NCBI GenBank assembly: GCA_032622095.1
Contig: CP136065.1
Coordinates: 27,289,141-27,353,140, forward strand
Length of the DNA: 64,000 bases
Source: Siphonodentalium dalli
Taxonomy: Eukaryota; Mollusca; Scaphopoda; Gadilida; Siphonodentaliidae
Direction: 5' to 3'
In this document: piece by piece, positions 1 through 9,083 of the stretch
Layout: every line of letters begins with the position of its first letter
Position numbering within the stretch: the first letter of the stretch is position 1
Program-made: the position numbers and the translations under genes
The notes under the pieces: model-generated
Seen by the model: the letters and a program-made list of their open reading frames with translations, nothing else
Told to the model about the DNA's origin: nothing
Database searches by the model: none

Positions 1-466
1 ATAGCCGTGGGGTGCATTCCGTGACGTGTGGTGTAGGAGGAATCCGTCCTGGTGGTATTATTCCGGCCGTACCACGTAATGCATTGGCCTGTGGGTACGG
101 CTTAACTCATGGTCCACTTTGGTCCTTTAGAAATCTCTTCAAGACGGGTGGTTGAGTTGACCCGGCTCAATCAATTGGCTAGTGACGCCTCTCCATGGTG
201 TTTCAGATATATTGTTCGTCTGATGTTTTTAACGTACTGTTTTCTGAAGTATGGTGTTTCTGTTCACTCCCGACTTTGGTTGGTGTTCGTCCTCATGATT
301 GTTGAATGTTGATTCCTGTATTGTTCACGCCTGTTCACTGTGGGTAAGTACGGGAGGCTGCTACACGCAGTGACAGAACTGGTAACCGCTTCAGCTTTGT
401 TTCTTTGGTCCGACGAGAATTCAAAGTGTAGCCCGCTGGGCTAGTTTCGATTTGTTTGCCTTTTAT
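1..466. other. no gene recognised; LINE-proximal flank
   Basis: No supported ORF or RNA gene. The stretch is richer in G and T than the rest of the window and directly precedes the LINE ORF1 relic that starts at the ATG at 467, so it may be that element's 5' untranslated part. This is an inference from position only. Confidence 0.3.
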
Positions 467-1450
467 ATGGCAACTCAAGCCAAAAAACCACGACATAATC
501 GTAAGAATGATGACTCACTTAGTTCCAATGATGCTGGGGTATTCCCTCAGTACTTGGTTCTTACCTTCCACCCTTATATTAACCCTTTACCCAACAGAAG
601 GGCCCTGTGCCAATACATTCTCTTATATATGCGAGTCGACCATAGGTCGCCTCGCATATATAAGAGAATGCATTGGCTTAACACATTTTTTTAGGCCAAT
701 GCATTCTCTTATATATGCGAGGCGACCTATGGTCGACTCGCATATATAAGAGAATGCATTGGCACAGGGCATAACTGTAACTATCACAATGTGGTCAAGG
801 AGCCGGTTCCAATGATATCCATATTTGTATGGTTCTATTGAGACAGACCGAAGATATTTTAGGCTGTTGAAGCTTTATTTGGGCGGTTTTGGCCGGTTTG
901 TTGGGTAAAGGGTTGGGCAAAGATCTTCTGTATTTGTCATTGATAACATACTTCAAAGTTTTGCTGGACAATTGAAATCTGTCAAACCAATCAGGACCGG
1001 GCCAGTGACTTTGCTTTGTTACAGTTAACAGCTATCGCACAAACACCACTCACGGTTGCACCTCGCAAAACATTGAATAGTAGCACAGCAATTTTGGTCA
1101 TGGCCAGGAACATTGTAAAAGTAAAGAAACCATATGTGCACACTGTTCTGTTTCTGTTCATGATCATACGAATTGTACTAAACCAAAAAAAAAATCAAAC
1201 TGTCAAGGTTCACATGCTGCACTGGATCGTTCATGTCCCATTTGGGACTATTACTATTAGTTAATAATTCAACGGTTTAAGACTGAGAAACATCTATCAT
1301 ATTTCGATGCAAAGACAATAGTTGGTGCTCGACCATCAATTCAACAAGTGGCATACTCTGCTGTCATTTCCATAAAATGTCTGATGATGCCAGCACTCAA
1401 ACAGACAACGGCCAGACTGTATCACGGGGCGATATATCATTCGAATTATG
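467..1450 (+). pseudogene. LINE ORF1 (gag-like) relic, Jockey/CR1-like, split by a MITE
   Basis: An ORF1 nucleic-acid-binding protein of a non-LTR retrotransposon, broken by frameshifts and stops. The start is placed at the ATG at 467 (MATQAKKPRHNR, basic). The frame stays open to the TTAA at 579 and resumes after the MITE as SSVFVIDNILQSFAG, then APRKTLNSS, typical of the region before the zinc knuckles. In another frame at about 1085-1250 are cysteine knuckles: GHGQEHCKSK, ICAHCSVSVHDHTNC and NCQGSHAALDRSCPIW. The last has the spacing C-x3-H-x6-C. A further shift gives FKTEKHLSYFDAKT and then a STQTDNGQ segment, a common ORF1 tail. Such proteins bind the element's RNA in RNP particles. No linked ORF2 follows, because another MITE begins at 1479. 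Family assignment rests on remembered motif patterns. Confidence 0.72.
583..912. mobile_element. MITE family A, copy 1 (TTAA-flanked, piggyBac-like ends)
   Basis: Inserted in the LINE ORF1. The left end is TTAA (579-582) then CCCTTTACCCAACA. The right end is TGTTGGGTAAAGGG followed by TTGG, a decayed TTAA. Inside are two copies of a long palindrome (about 608-678 and 694-768) that begin or end CCCTGTGCC/GGCACAGGG. A short AT spacer separates them, and about 140 bp of unique sequence follows. No coding capacity. TTAA target duplication with CCC-starting ends is the hallmark of piggyBac-type elements. The assignment to that superfamily is inferred. Confidence 0.85.
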
Positions 1451-1478
1451 ATTGTGACGAGTGTGTAATTTATGTATA

Positions 1479-1938
1479 TGTAACCCGCCATATCAAACCC
1501 AGTCGTAAGTCGGGATTTTTTTTACCCTGTGCCAATGCATTCTCTTATATATGCGAGTCGACCATAGGTCGCCTCGCATATATAAGAGAATGCATTGGCC
1601 AAACAATTTTTTACAATTTTAATAAATTTTTTCTTGTATTCTTTAACAATTTTATAATTTCACCCATACAGAGCCCCAGACAAACATGAACAGACGACAC
1701 TCTTCTATATGTTTCTATATATGTGTGAGGCTCCCTGTAGGGTAATGGCTGTTTTTTATTTTATGTCCTAAAAATTGTAAGAAACATTTATTTTAAAAAA
1801 ATGAAAAAAAATTGTTAGGCCAATGCATTCTCTTATATATGCGAGGCGACCTATGGTCGACTCGCATATATAAGAGAATGCATTGGCACAGGGTAAAAAA
1901 ATCCCGACTTACGACCGGATTTGATATGGCGGGTCACA
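1479..1938. mobile_element. MITE family B, copy 1
   Basis: The terminal inverted repeats are TGTAACCCGCCATATC at the left and GATATGGCGGGTCACA at the right. They continue inward through CAGTCGTAAGTCGGGATTTT to the same CCCTGTGCC palindrome found in family A, present once near each end. The centre contains ACAGAGCCCCAGACAAAC and an AT-rich stretch shared with copies at 25624, 26389, 27358, 52983 and 62223. Non-coding. The target-site duplication cannot be fixed because the flanks are AT-rich. Confidence 0.85.
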
Positions 1939-2700
1939 AATTTTAAACCTTGGAATGGGACGACTGAACTCGTTTCTGGTCCGACTGTACTTCGTCTTCT
2001 TAGTCAGACTGTATCGCGCAATGGCGCATTGTTGTGAGTGTCATTGGCAGATACCAACTTTGTCAATGCTCTTATCTATTGGCGGCAACTTTGTAACTTT
2101 GTTACATGCCTGGTAATCAGATGGCCTGTAATGATGTGCAATAACCGAACCTTCATGTGTGATTGGAATGGATACAATGTATATGTAGGCCCATATTGCT
2201 TGCATGCAAACCTTATTCGCGATTATGTACTGTTGAATGTTTGTGTTACTATAAGTATAACGCCAACATGCATTCAATGGAGCTGTGTGATAAACAGAAT
2301 TTATTACACGATCCTACCATTATTCCATTCAATAAACCCATTCTATAAATTTTGATATTAAACGTTCGTTTAATAACAGGAAATAGTGCCAGGTGACCTT
2401 TGACTTCCGGTTTACGGTCTTTTAACATTCCGTACGCTACGTCTCAAAAATACTATGACTTCCAATATTTTTCCAACAAACTATCATGACTGAAGAATTT
2501 GAAAAGTTATGTTATTAAATATACGCCATTAAAAGCGCCAAATAGTCTTTATTTATCTGGGACTATTTCTTTACGCGGGCAAACAACGAATAGTTACGTG
2601 AAACGTCATCGCATGTCTTATAGAAGCCGATGTTAGTTTCTCGTTCCATTTGTTGATTTAAGTATGTTTTGTCGATGTTTTGGATCATGTAATAAATAGA
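1939..2700. other. unannotated AT-rich spacer
   Basis: No gene, repeat or structured RNA recognised. The short open frames on both strands near 2040-2350 show no recognisable motif. Confidence 0.4.
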
Positions 2701-2845
2701 ATCTACAACTCGTCCCCAGTTTATAGCGGAAATTACAAAACTCGTCCAGTAAATTAGGTCTGGACCTCGCCAAAGGCTCGGTCCAGACCTAATTTACTGG
2801 ACTCGTTTTGTAAATTCCGCTATAAACTGGGGACTCGTTGTAGAT
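2701..2845. repeat. 145-bp foldback palindrome
   Basis: Two arms of about 66 bp (2701-2766 and 2780-2845) are near-perfect reverse complements around a 13-base loop. The only arm mismatches lie mainly in two blocks that read ACTCGT on both arms, so four ACTCGT copies keep the same orientation inside an otherwise inverted structure. The outermost bases ATCTACAAC and GTTGTAGAT are complementary. No ORF. It is a foldback MITE or a solitary hairpin, and no target duplication is evident. Confidence 0.8.
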
Positions 2846-4190
2846 CCTCTATATATGCTATAGCCAATCAACACAAGACCTACCTGTGAACTTTATTCCA
2901 CAACGGACACATTTGTACAAATATTATCCAATTATTTCTCTTCATGCATTTTTTCAACATTGGTTCTCCACATAATTTCATTATCATTATTGTGTATATA
3001 TGTCACACGTGTATGGATTACTGCTTCATTAATTTTTTTCGGAATATTTTAGTCCTTATGTATGTTAGATGTGGCTTCTCAATTCTTAATAGCAATGTAT
3101 AGTGTAGCTTATAAATTATGTCGTATTTGTATGGCCTCCTACGTTTTCGTGTTCTACATGTAGTTATTTAGGCACTCTGTTCTAAGACTTGTCATTCTCT
3201 GTATTTCCAGGTTGAAATAAAACATTATACATCCTTGGCGTGGCACATTTACTTCCTGAGCGAAACACAGACCAACATATTTCGTGTATCACAAGCGACA
3301 CAACTTAGACGTAACTGATATACCTCATGTCCCAGAACATGCACCACGGGCCACGGAAACTTCTATACTGGCGATGCACCCTAGCTCACACACAATACAC
3401 TAAAGTTGAGCCAGTTTCTGCAAAACAGTCTAATCTAGTTGGTGATATTGCTCCACGACAAACATCGCCTGTTTTTATCGAAACAAAAATAGCCTAAGTC
3501 TCCAACGTTTAAACTCTCATATTTGATCAAAATTTGGCCAGATGCTTGATAAAAACGATTTACACGAAAAGGCACCAAACAGTATTTGTGGTTTGAGGCT
3601 GTCGGTTGTGTGAAAGATGACATTCTTCTGTCTCACCCACCTGACCGCCAGCTTGCATTGATAAAGGTTCATGTGCGATTCATCAAATATTATAAATACC
3701 TTATCAATGCAAAATCTTATGTTAAAAAGTACCTTACATACTTCGATATCAGCCTTAGTAATTTCTTGTTATTTATTTGCTATTTATTACGTGTTCTTGC
3801 ACTACTTTTATACGTAGTATAGTACGCTTGCACACTAGACAGTTCTTGAATTTACCTGACTCCAAGTGGAAACATTCTTCTTTGGGTGTTTTATTTGTAC
3901 ATAGCTCATTGTTTTAATATAATCCATATAATCTTATTTATTTACACATTTCTATCTACACGATATTTTTAATACCTATACTCAGGTCCTGAATTTTCTT
4001 GATATATGAAACAAATGGCATTTGTGGTATACCGTGCGTTGAATCTGCCTTTAAATATTGTGGCGAAACCCCACCCCCAATACAACATCCATCCCCAGAT
4101 GCATCAGCTCCCACTGATTCAACCCAAATCGACATGTAACATAAGCAACAAGGAGTTACTGAATTAATGTATCCATATAATTATTTAACA
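2846..4190. other. no gene recognised
   Basis: AT-rich spacer with short unsupported ORFs on both strands. No repeat shared with the rest of the window was noticed before the Helitron 3' end at 4191. Confidence 0.4.
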
Positions 4191-4512
4191 CTAGCAGATG
4201 TGCCGGACTTCGTCCGGGCTATTTAGGGATTTTTTGTGATCTCCTGCGTCTGGGCAGAAAGAAAAAAACTATTGTTCGATCGGTCCAGAAACATGCCAAA
4301 ATGAGCGTAAATGAGCGAGGTCAAGGTCAAGTACACAGTCGCACGTGAAATTTGACCCCCCCCCCATATTGTTACCGGGATCAAAGTAGGCCTACATGCC
4401 AGATTTGAGTCGGATCGGTCGAGCAGTTTTCGGGTCTATGACACACACGCATACATACATACATACATACATACATACATACATACATACATACATACAC
4501 ACATACATACAT

Positions 4513-4547
<35 letters not shown>

Positions 4548-4602
4548 TACATACATACATACAGACAGACAGACAGACAGAAGTTCCACAAAATATAATA
4601 GA
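4191..4602 (-). mobile_element. non-autonomous Helitron (minus strand)
   Basis: Read on the minus strand, it starts TCTATTATATTTTGTGGAAC (from 4602) and ends with a GC-rich hairpin (CCGGAC, loop GAA, GTCCGG) about 10 nt before a terminal CTAG at 4191-4194, with host T next. A TC start, 3' hairpin, CTAG end and lack of inverted repeats are the Helitron hallmarks. The start and the hairpin match the elements at 50765 and 51641. Near the 5' end it carries an expanded ACAT/AC/AGAC microsatellite. No Rep/helicase ORF is present. Confidence 0.8.
4440..4582. repeat. compound microsatellite (ACAT)n (AC)n (AGAC)n
   Basis: Uninterrupted CATA, CA and CAGA tracts inside the 4191-4602 Helitron. Open frames reading through both strands are artefacts of the repeat. 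Confidence 0.97.
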
Positions 4603-4975
4603 CTACGTCGGTAATCGATGAACTTGTAGCGGTGCGTGCCCGTTTGACGTACGCGTAAATTTATTGTGTATACACTGGTAGCCCCAACCCCACCCCTGGC
4701 AGGTGGCATGAACTATACATTAGCTCTTTTTGCATCGTACTCATATTGTTGCCAGTTCGTGTGTATATGTTTTGCTATCATTGGGAAGAGCAGTCAGTGT
4801 ATAATCATGATGTACTGTTCTTGAAATACCATTGTATAATGGTGATGAGAAATAAAAGAATATGTACCGCACACAATATAATGCATTTTTAAACCTTACA
4901 ATAAGTACTATTCTCTATATTGTACCCAGTCTGAGTGAGGAATTTCGTATGTTTTGTAAGGAACAGTACAACTTA

Positions 4976-5420
4976 ATTAAGTATTACTTAGTCTGAACAA
5001 GCCTGAGTTCAGTGTGCCTGTCATTTGCAGAATGGGGTCCACAGAGGGTGAATTTAGTGACGCTATCCCGCATAGCGGGCTAACATCACTAAATTTACCC
5101 TCTGTGGACCTCATTCTGCCTAGGCCTCATCTTCTCTGGAAAGTTTCTTTATTATCAAATTTCTATAGAAACTTCTTCACATAGATTATATTCCTTTTTT
5201 AATCGAGTCGAGGTTACCAATGGGTGTACATCACAATATTCCCCATTTGGGAACTTCAATCTGAGTCTATGTCTCCCATAGCAGATGAGGCTATGCAGAA
5301 TTAGGTCCACAGAGGGTGAATTTGTTGATGCTAGCCCATTATGCGGGATAGGGTAACTAAATTCACCCTCTGGGGACCTCATTCTGCAAATGACAGGCTT
5401 GAGTTTGAATGAACTGAGAC
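4976..5420. mobile_element. nested foldback element
   Basis: The outer inverted arms are about 5002-5050 and 5371-5410 (AAGCCTG...GTCATTTGCAGAATG against its complement). Two inner palindromes, about 5028-5119 and 5295-5396, are both built from GGTCCACAGAGGGTGAATTT with a CCCGCATAGCGGG-like centre. The two inner palindromes are diverged copies of one another, so the element looks like a MITE whose arms were themselves hairpins. Non-coding. Confidence 0.75.
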
Positions 5421-5512
5421 TACTTTGCGCGTCCGATAGTCATGTCTACATGTATTACATCTTTTGAATCAAATTCCGTTATAGAAGAGCAACGGGGCGG
5501 AAGTCGGTCCAA

Positions 5513-5673
5513 AAACAGCATCATCCCAACCGATATCCCAAGCTGTTGTGGACCGAAACTTGGTCTATCTTAGATTGTTTGTTTCATGCCGAAGACAAAT
5601 CGGGGCCCGCTTTTTCTAAATAACACTTGAATAGTATTTGTGTCACATACAAACCGTATAAAAAGTATTTATC
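5513..5673. repeat. left copy of about 160-bp direct repeat
   Basis: Begins ACAGCATCATCCCAACCGAT and ends GTATTTATCGAC. A second copy in the same orientation lies at 7960-8125. The pair encloses the hairpin array and the LINE insertion. Differences between the copies are a few substitutions and short indels. Confidence 0.85.
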
Positions 5674-5785
5674 GACTACTTTGCGCGTCCGATAGTCTGA
5701 AACAAATAGCAGAGAATCACGTTGATTAAACAAATTATTACGTCAGTGTCAGCCAATCACAAATCGCGACATGCAGGACTATCCT

Positions 5786-6878
5786 TAAGCAGAGAATACA
5801 TTGGCCTAGCAATATTTACCTTGACCTTGTAAGCCAGTGTATTCTCTTATATATGCGAGTCTCCCATATGGAGCATCGCATAAATAAGAGAATATTGGCC
5901 TAACAATATTTACCTTGACCTTGCATGTAAGCCAGTGTGTTCTCTTATATATGCGAGTCTCCCATATGGAGCATCGCATAAATAAGAGAATATTGGCCTA
6001 ACAATATTTACCTTGACCATGTAAGCCAGTGCCTTCTCTTATATATGCGAGTCTCCCATATGGAGCATCGCATAAATAAGAGAATATTGGCCTAACAATA
6101 TTTACCTTGACCATGTAAGCCAGTGTATTCTCTTATATATGCGAGTCTCCCATATGGAGCATCGCATAAATAAGAGAATACATTGGCCTAACAATATTTA
6201 CCTTGACCGTGCATGTAAGCCAGTGTGTTCTCTTATATATGCGAGTCTCCCATATGGAGCATCGCATAAATAAGAGAATATCGGCCTAACAATATTTACC
6301 TTGACCACGTAAGCCAGTGCGTTCTCTTATATATGCGAGTCTCCAATATGGAGCATCGCATAAATAAGAGAATATTGGCCTAACAATATTTACCTTGACC
6401 ATGTAAGCCAGTGCCTTCTCTTATAAATGCGAGTATCCCATATGGAGCAACGCATAAATAAGAGAATATTGGCCTAACAATATTTACCTTGACCATGTAA
6501 GCCAGTGTGTTCTCTTATATATGCGAGTCTCCCATATGGAGCATCGCATAAATAAGAGAATATTGGCCTAACAATATTTACCTTGACCATGTAAGCCAGT
6601 GTGTTCTCTTATATATGCGAGTCTCCCATATGGAGCAACGCATAAATAAAAGAATATTGGCCTAACAATATTTACCTTGACCTTGCATGTAAGCCAGTGC
6701 GTTCTCTTATATATGCGAGTCTCCCATATGGAGCATCGCATAAATAAGAGAATATTGGCCTAACAATATTTACCTTGACCATGTAAGTCAGTGTGTTCTC
6801 TTATAAATGCGAGTCTCCCATATGGAGAATCGCATAAATAAGATAATACATTGGCCTAACAGTATTTACCTTGACCAT
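5786..6878. repeat. tandem array of MITE-derived hairpins (about 11 units, 92-101 bp)
   Basis: Each unit contains a hairpin (TTCTCTTATATATGCGAG ... CTCCCATATGGAG ... CGCATAAATAAGAGAA) and a spacer, GGCCTAACAATATTTACC then TTGACCATGTAAGCCAGTG. Complete units begin near 5841, 5940, 6034, 6128, 6229, 6322, 6416, 6510, 6604, 6702 and 6796. Length differences come mostly from an optional TGCATG in the spacer. The same hairpin-spacer-hairpin order exists once, dispersed, at 21670-21819, so the array is probably a tandem expansion of that MITE type. Confidence 0.93.
6854..6878. repeat. 25-bp target-site duplication, left copy
   Basis: GCCTAACAGTATTTACC followed by TTGACCAT, identical to 7898-7922. 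Both carry a G (AACAGTATT) where most of the other array spacers have A, which supports duplication during insertion of the LINE rather than ordinary array repeats. Confidence 0.85.
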
Positions 6879-7323
6879 TGAAATAGACCCGAGGCACCAA
6901 GTGCAACTGTCGCAGTTCGCTGATGACTTGGGTCTGTGGATCACCAATGGCAGTACAAAACATGTGGACCATGCAACGAGTTAATCTTCTCAGACGGCTG
7001 AGGGGAACTTCATCGGGAGCTAGCATGGCCACTCTGCTTAGAGTCTTCAAAACGTTTGTAAGACCTATCATGGAATACGCATCGGTGGTCAGCAACCTGG
7101 CATCAAATCGCGCGATCCAAATGCTCCAGGTGGTCCAAAACAAAGCCCTGAGAATGGCACTGCAAGCACCGTATCACACTCGTATTGTAGATCTGCATAC
7201 CATCGCTGATATGGAACCCATCAGAGAGCGCCTGCGCAATCTGGCGGAAAGTACACTGGCGAGAATGGACGGCAGTGACATCATGAGGGAGTGTTTACAA
7301 CGCAAACAGCTTCCCTGTGGCTG
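6879..7323 (+). pseudogene. LINE ORF2 reverse transcriptase fragment, Jockey/CR1-like
   Basis: The first frame reads EIDPRHQVQLSQFADDLGLW, containing the catalytic F-A-D-D box of LINE reverse transcriptases. The reading then shifts to VNLLRRLRGTSSGASMATLL, and further on VRPIMEYAS, LQVVQNKALRMALQAPYHT and ADMEPIRERLRNLAESTLARM, the post-palm thumb and linker region. Roughly 100 residues normally found between the FADD box and the thumb are missing, so the copy has an internal deletion besides its 5' truncation. The stop is at about 7322. RT activity would copy the element RNA at the nick. This copy cannot encode a working enzyme. Confidence 0.85.
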
Positions 7324-7324
7324 A

Positions 7325-7620
7325 AAAGACCCGCAGTTCAATGTGGTTATTGGACCGTCCCGGGTTTTAGGATACGCAGTCAAGCAGGCTATGCTAGACC
7401 GTCCCGTATCCCGCTTCAGAAAAGACCTGCAGTCCAATAAGGTGTATTGGACCGTCCCGGGCGGTAACAGAAGAGAACACGCAGTCCAGTGGAATCACTG
7501 GACCGTCAGGTACTCTCTTAGCAGCCCGCAATCCAATGCCTCCATTGGAAGGTCCCGGGCGTGGACAACCAACTGAAAATGCGCAATCCAGCATCATCGC
7601 TGGATCGTCCCGCATTTTTC
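7325..7620 (+). ncRNA. six tandem two-stem hairpins with conserved CA/CGUCC internal loop (LINE 3' region)
   Basis: Six successive units fold the same way: a variable outer stem, a 5' CA facing a 3' CGTCC internal loop, an inner stem of 7-8 bp and a 4-6 nt apical loop. Inner stems are at 7336-7342/7349-7355, 7379-7386/7392-7399, 7432-7439/7445-7452, 7484-7491/7496-7503, 7532-7538/7543-7549 and 7586-7592/7599-7605. Outer stems differ completely in sequence yet stay paired, for example GGATACG/CGTATCC in unit 2, GCCCG/CGGGC in unit 5 and AAAATGCG/CGCATTTT in unit 6. Deviations: unit 1 has a GU pair and one bulge, unit 2 an A-A mismatch, unit 4 CGTCA with interrupted outer pairing, unit 5 GGTCC. 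Such compensatory change implies selection on RNA (or cruciform) structure. Function unknown; binding by the element's own RT or ORF1 is a guess. Confidence 0.75.
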
Positions 7621-7897
7621 AAGATGCCGAGACAAGGCAAATATCAAGGCAAAGGTCAAGGCAAAAGTACAAGGCAAAGACAAAAGACCAAGTGAAGATA
7701 CAAGACAAGACAAGATTCAAGACACCTACGACGCTGACCGATCCCGACCTCAAGACTTCTCCACCCGATCCGCGGCCTGACTTTCGAAGATACATTACCA
7801 AAGAAGATTCAAGACAGGGCGTAAGGGCGACCTCCGGGCGAGCCCACCACCGTCCTCGTGCCGCCCTTCGGGCGGGCACGCAAATCCTGTTCCTGCT

Positions 7898-7959
7898 GCC
7901 TAACAGTATTTACCTTGACCATGTAAGCCAGTGCGTCCTCTTATAAATGCGAGTCTCCC
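7898..7959. repeat. right target-site duplication plus remnant of the hairpin array
   Basis: 7898-7922 repeats the 25-bp duplication. 7923-7959 continues the array unit as far as GCGAGTCTCCC, where it breaks into the right direct repeat. This shows the LINE landed inside the array. Confidence 0.85.
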
Positions 7960-8125
7960 TAACAGCATCATCCCAACCGATATCCCAAGCTGTTGTGGAC
8001 CGAGAAGACTTGGAATACCTTAGATTGTTTGTTTCATGCTGAAGACAAATCGGGGCCCGCTTTTTCTAAATAACACTTGAATAGTATTTGTGTCATAAAA
8101 GACCGTATAAAAAGTATTTATCGAC
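7960..8125. repeat. right copy of about 160-bp direct repeat
   Basis: Matches 5513-5673 in the same orientation, from ACAGCATCATCCCAACCGAT to GTATTTATCGAC. It marks the right edge of the 2.6-kb array and LINE block. Confidence 0.85.
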
Positions 8126-9083
8126 CTAGTTTGATTCCTGGATATAGGACCCGGATGTTACAGGGCGAGCATGATGTCATACTTCAGAACGCCTCATGGT
8201 TTTATCTTCCTTACTTATAGTACAGAGGCCAAAACCACAAAAAACCTCTAGAAGTAATTTTTGTCGACATATGAATGTATATAACTGAAACCTTTTCTAA
8301 TGTATAAAGGGACACCTCATGGTCACTCCACGCCCGGTAGTCAAACCGTACAGGTGTGCGGGGCCATACAAGGGGCATAACTCTGTCGCCCATAGAAAAC
8401 AAAATCTAAAAATACATAATTGGTCTCTATCGATTAACAATACTATTTAAAGATGAGATTTTTTAGCTGATTTCTTCTAAATAGATAGAAGTAAAGATGT
8501 ACTAATATGTATTGAGCTGTAAAATTATATATTTTAAAACATTAATGTCATTTTCAGACATTTTAATAGGAAAAATTGTCATTTTTTGGCATTTTCTACA
8601 GTATATTCCTTTAAAATTATGTATTTTTGTCTGCAGGACATATTATAAAGCAACATGTATTCCATAAAAATACTATTAGCCTTTAGCATGTCAGATAAGG
8701 CCAACTTTTTTATTTTGCTGCTTTACGGATTTTTTTTAACATTGTTTTGGTAGGGTCGGTCGACAAAAAAAAATAGAAAAAAAAATGTTGAATAATTAAA
8801 AAAAAATTTGACATTTGCTAAGGTGGTAATTGTGTCTTCATAATTCTCCGTCAGTCACTTACAGAGAACTGTTTTCGGACGTATATCACAAAATTCAAAT
8901 CCAGTGCTATTATTTGAAACATAGCTCAGATTGTTGAATAAAATTGAATAAATCCAGAAATAAAGAGTTTGTTTTTGTTCAACATTTTAATTATTAAATA
9001 AGTGTACTCCCCCATTCAGTTATAATATATACATTGAAAAATTCCATTGTTCATCTGGATGGATGTCATGGAAAAATAAGTAA
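8126..9083. other. AT-rich spacer
   Basis: No gene recognised. Several A and T homopolymer tracts occur at 8750-8810. The region ends at the reading frame of the nuclease-like relic. Confidence 0.4.

Larger units (their letters stand above)
6879..7897 (+). mobile_element. 5'-truncated LINE insertion
   Basis: A 1,019-bp segment between perfect 25-bp direct repeats, inserted in an array spacer. It begins within the reverse transcriptase palm and runs through the C-terminal ORF2 region and a long 3' region. That region holds a hairpin array (7325-7620), an A-rich AAGG/CAAGAC-rich stretch and a GC-rich terminal hairpin at about 7857-7880 (CGTGCCGCCC, loop TTC, paired with GGGCG-G-GCACG). It has no poly(A) tail. 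5' truncation plus target duplication is the signature of target-primed reverse transcription. Confidence 0.88.

Noticed and set aside
4392-4709. Long ORFs on both strands rich in Tyr/Val/Cys or Thr/His
   Set aside because: They are translations of the ACAT/AC/AGAC microsatellite.
5786-6878. Regularly spaced palindromic repeats resembling a CRISPR array
   Set aside because: The spacers are the same sequence in every unit, the genome is eukaryotic and no cas-like gene is present. It is a tandem array of MITE-derived hairpins.
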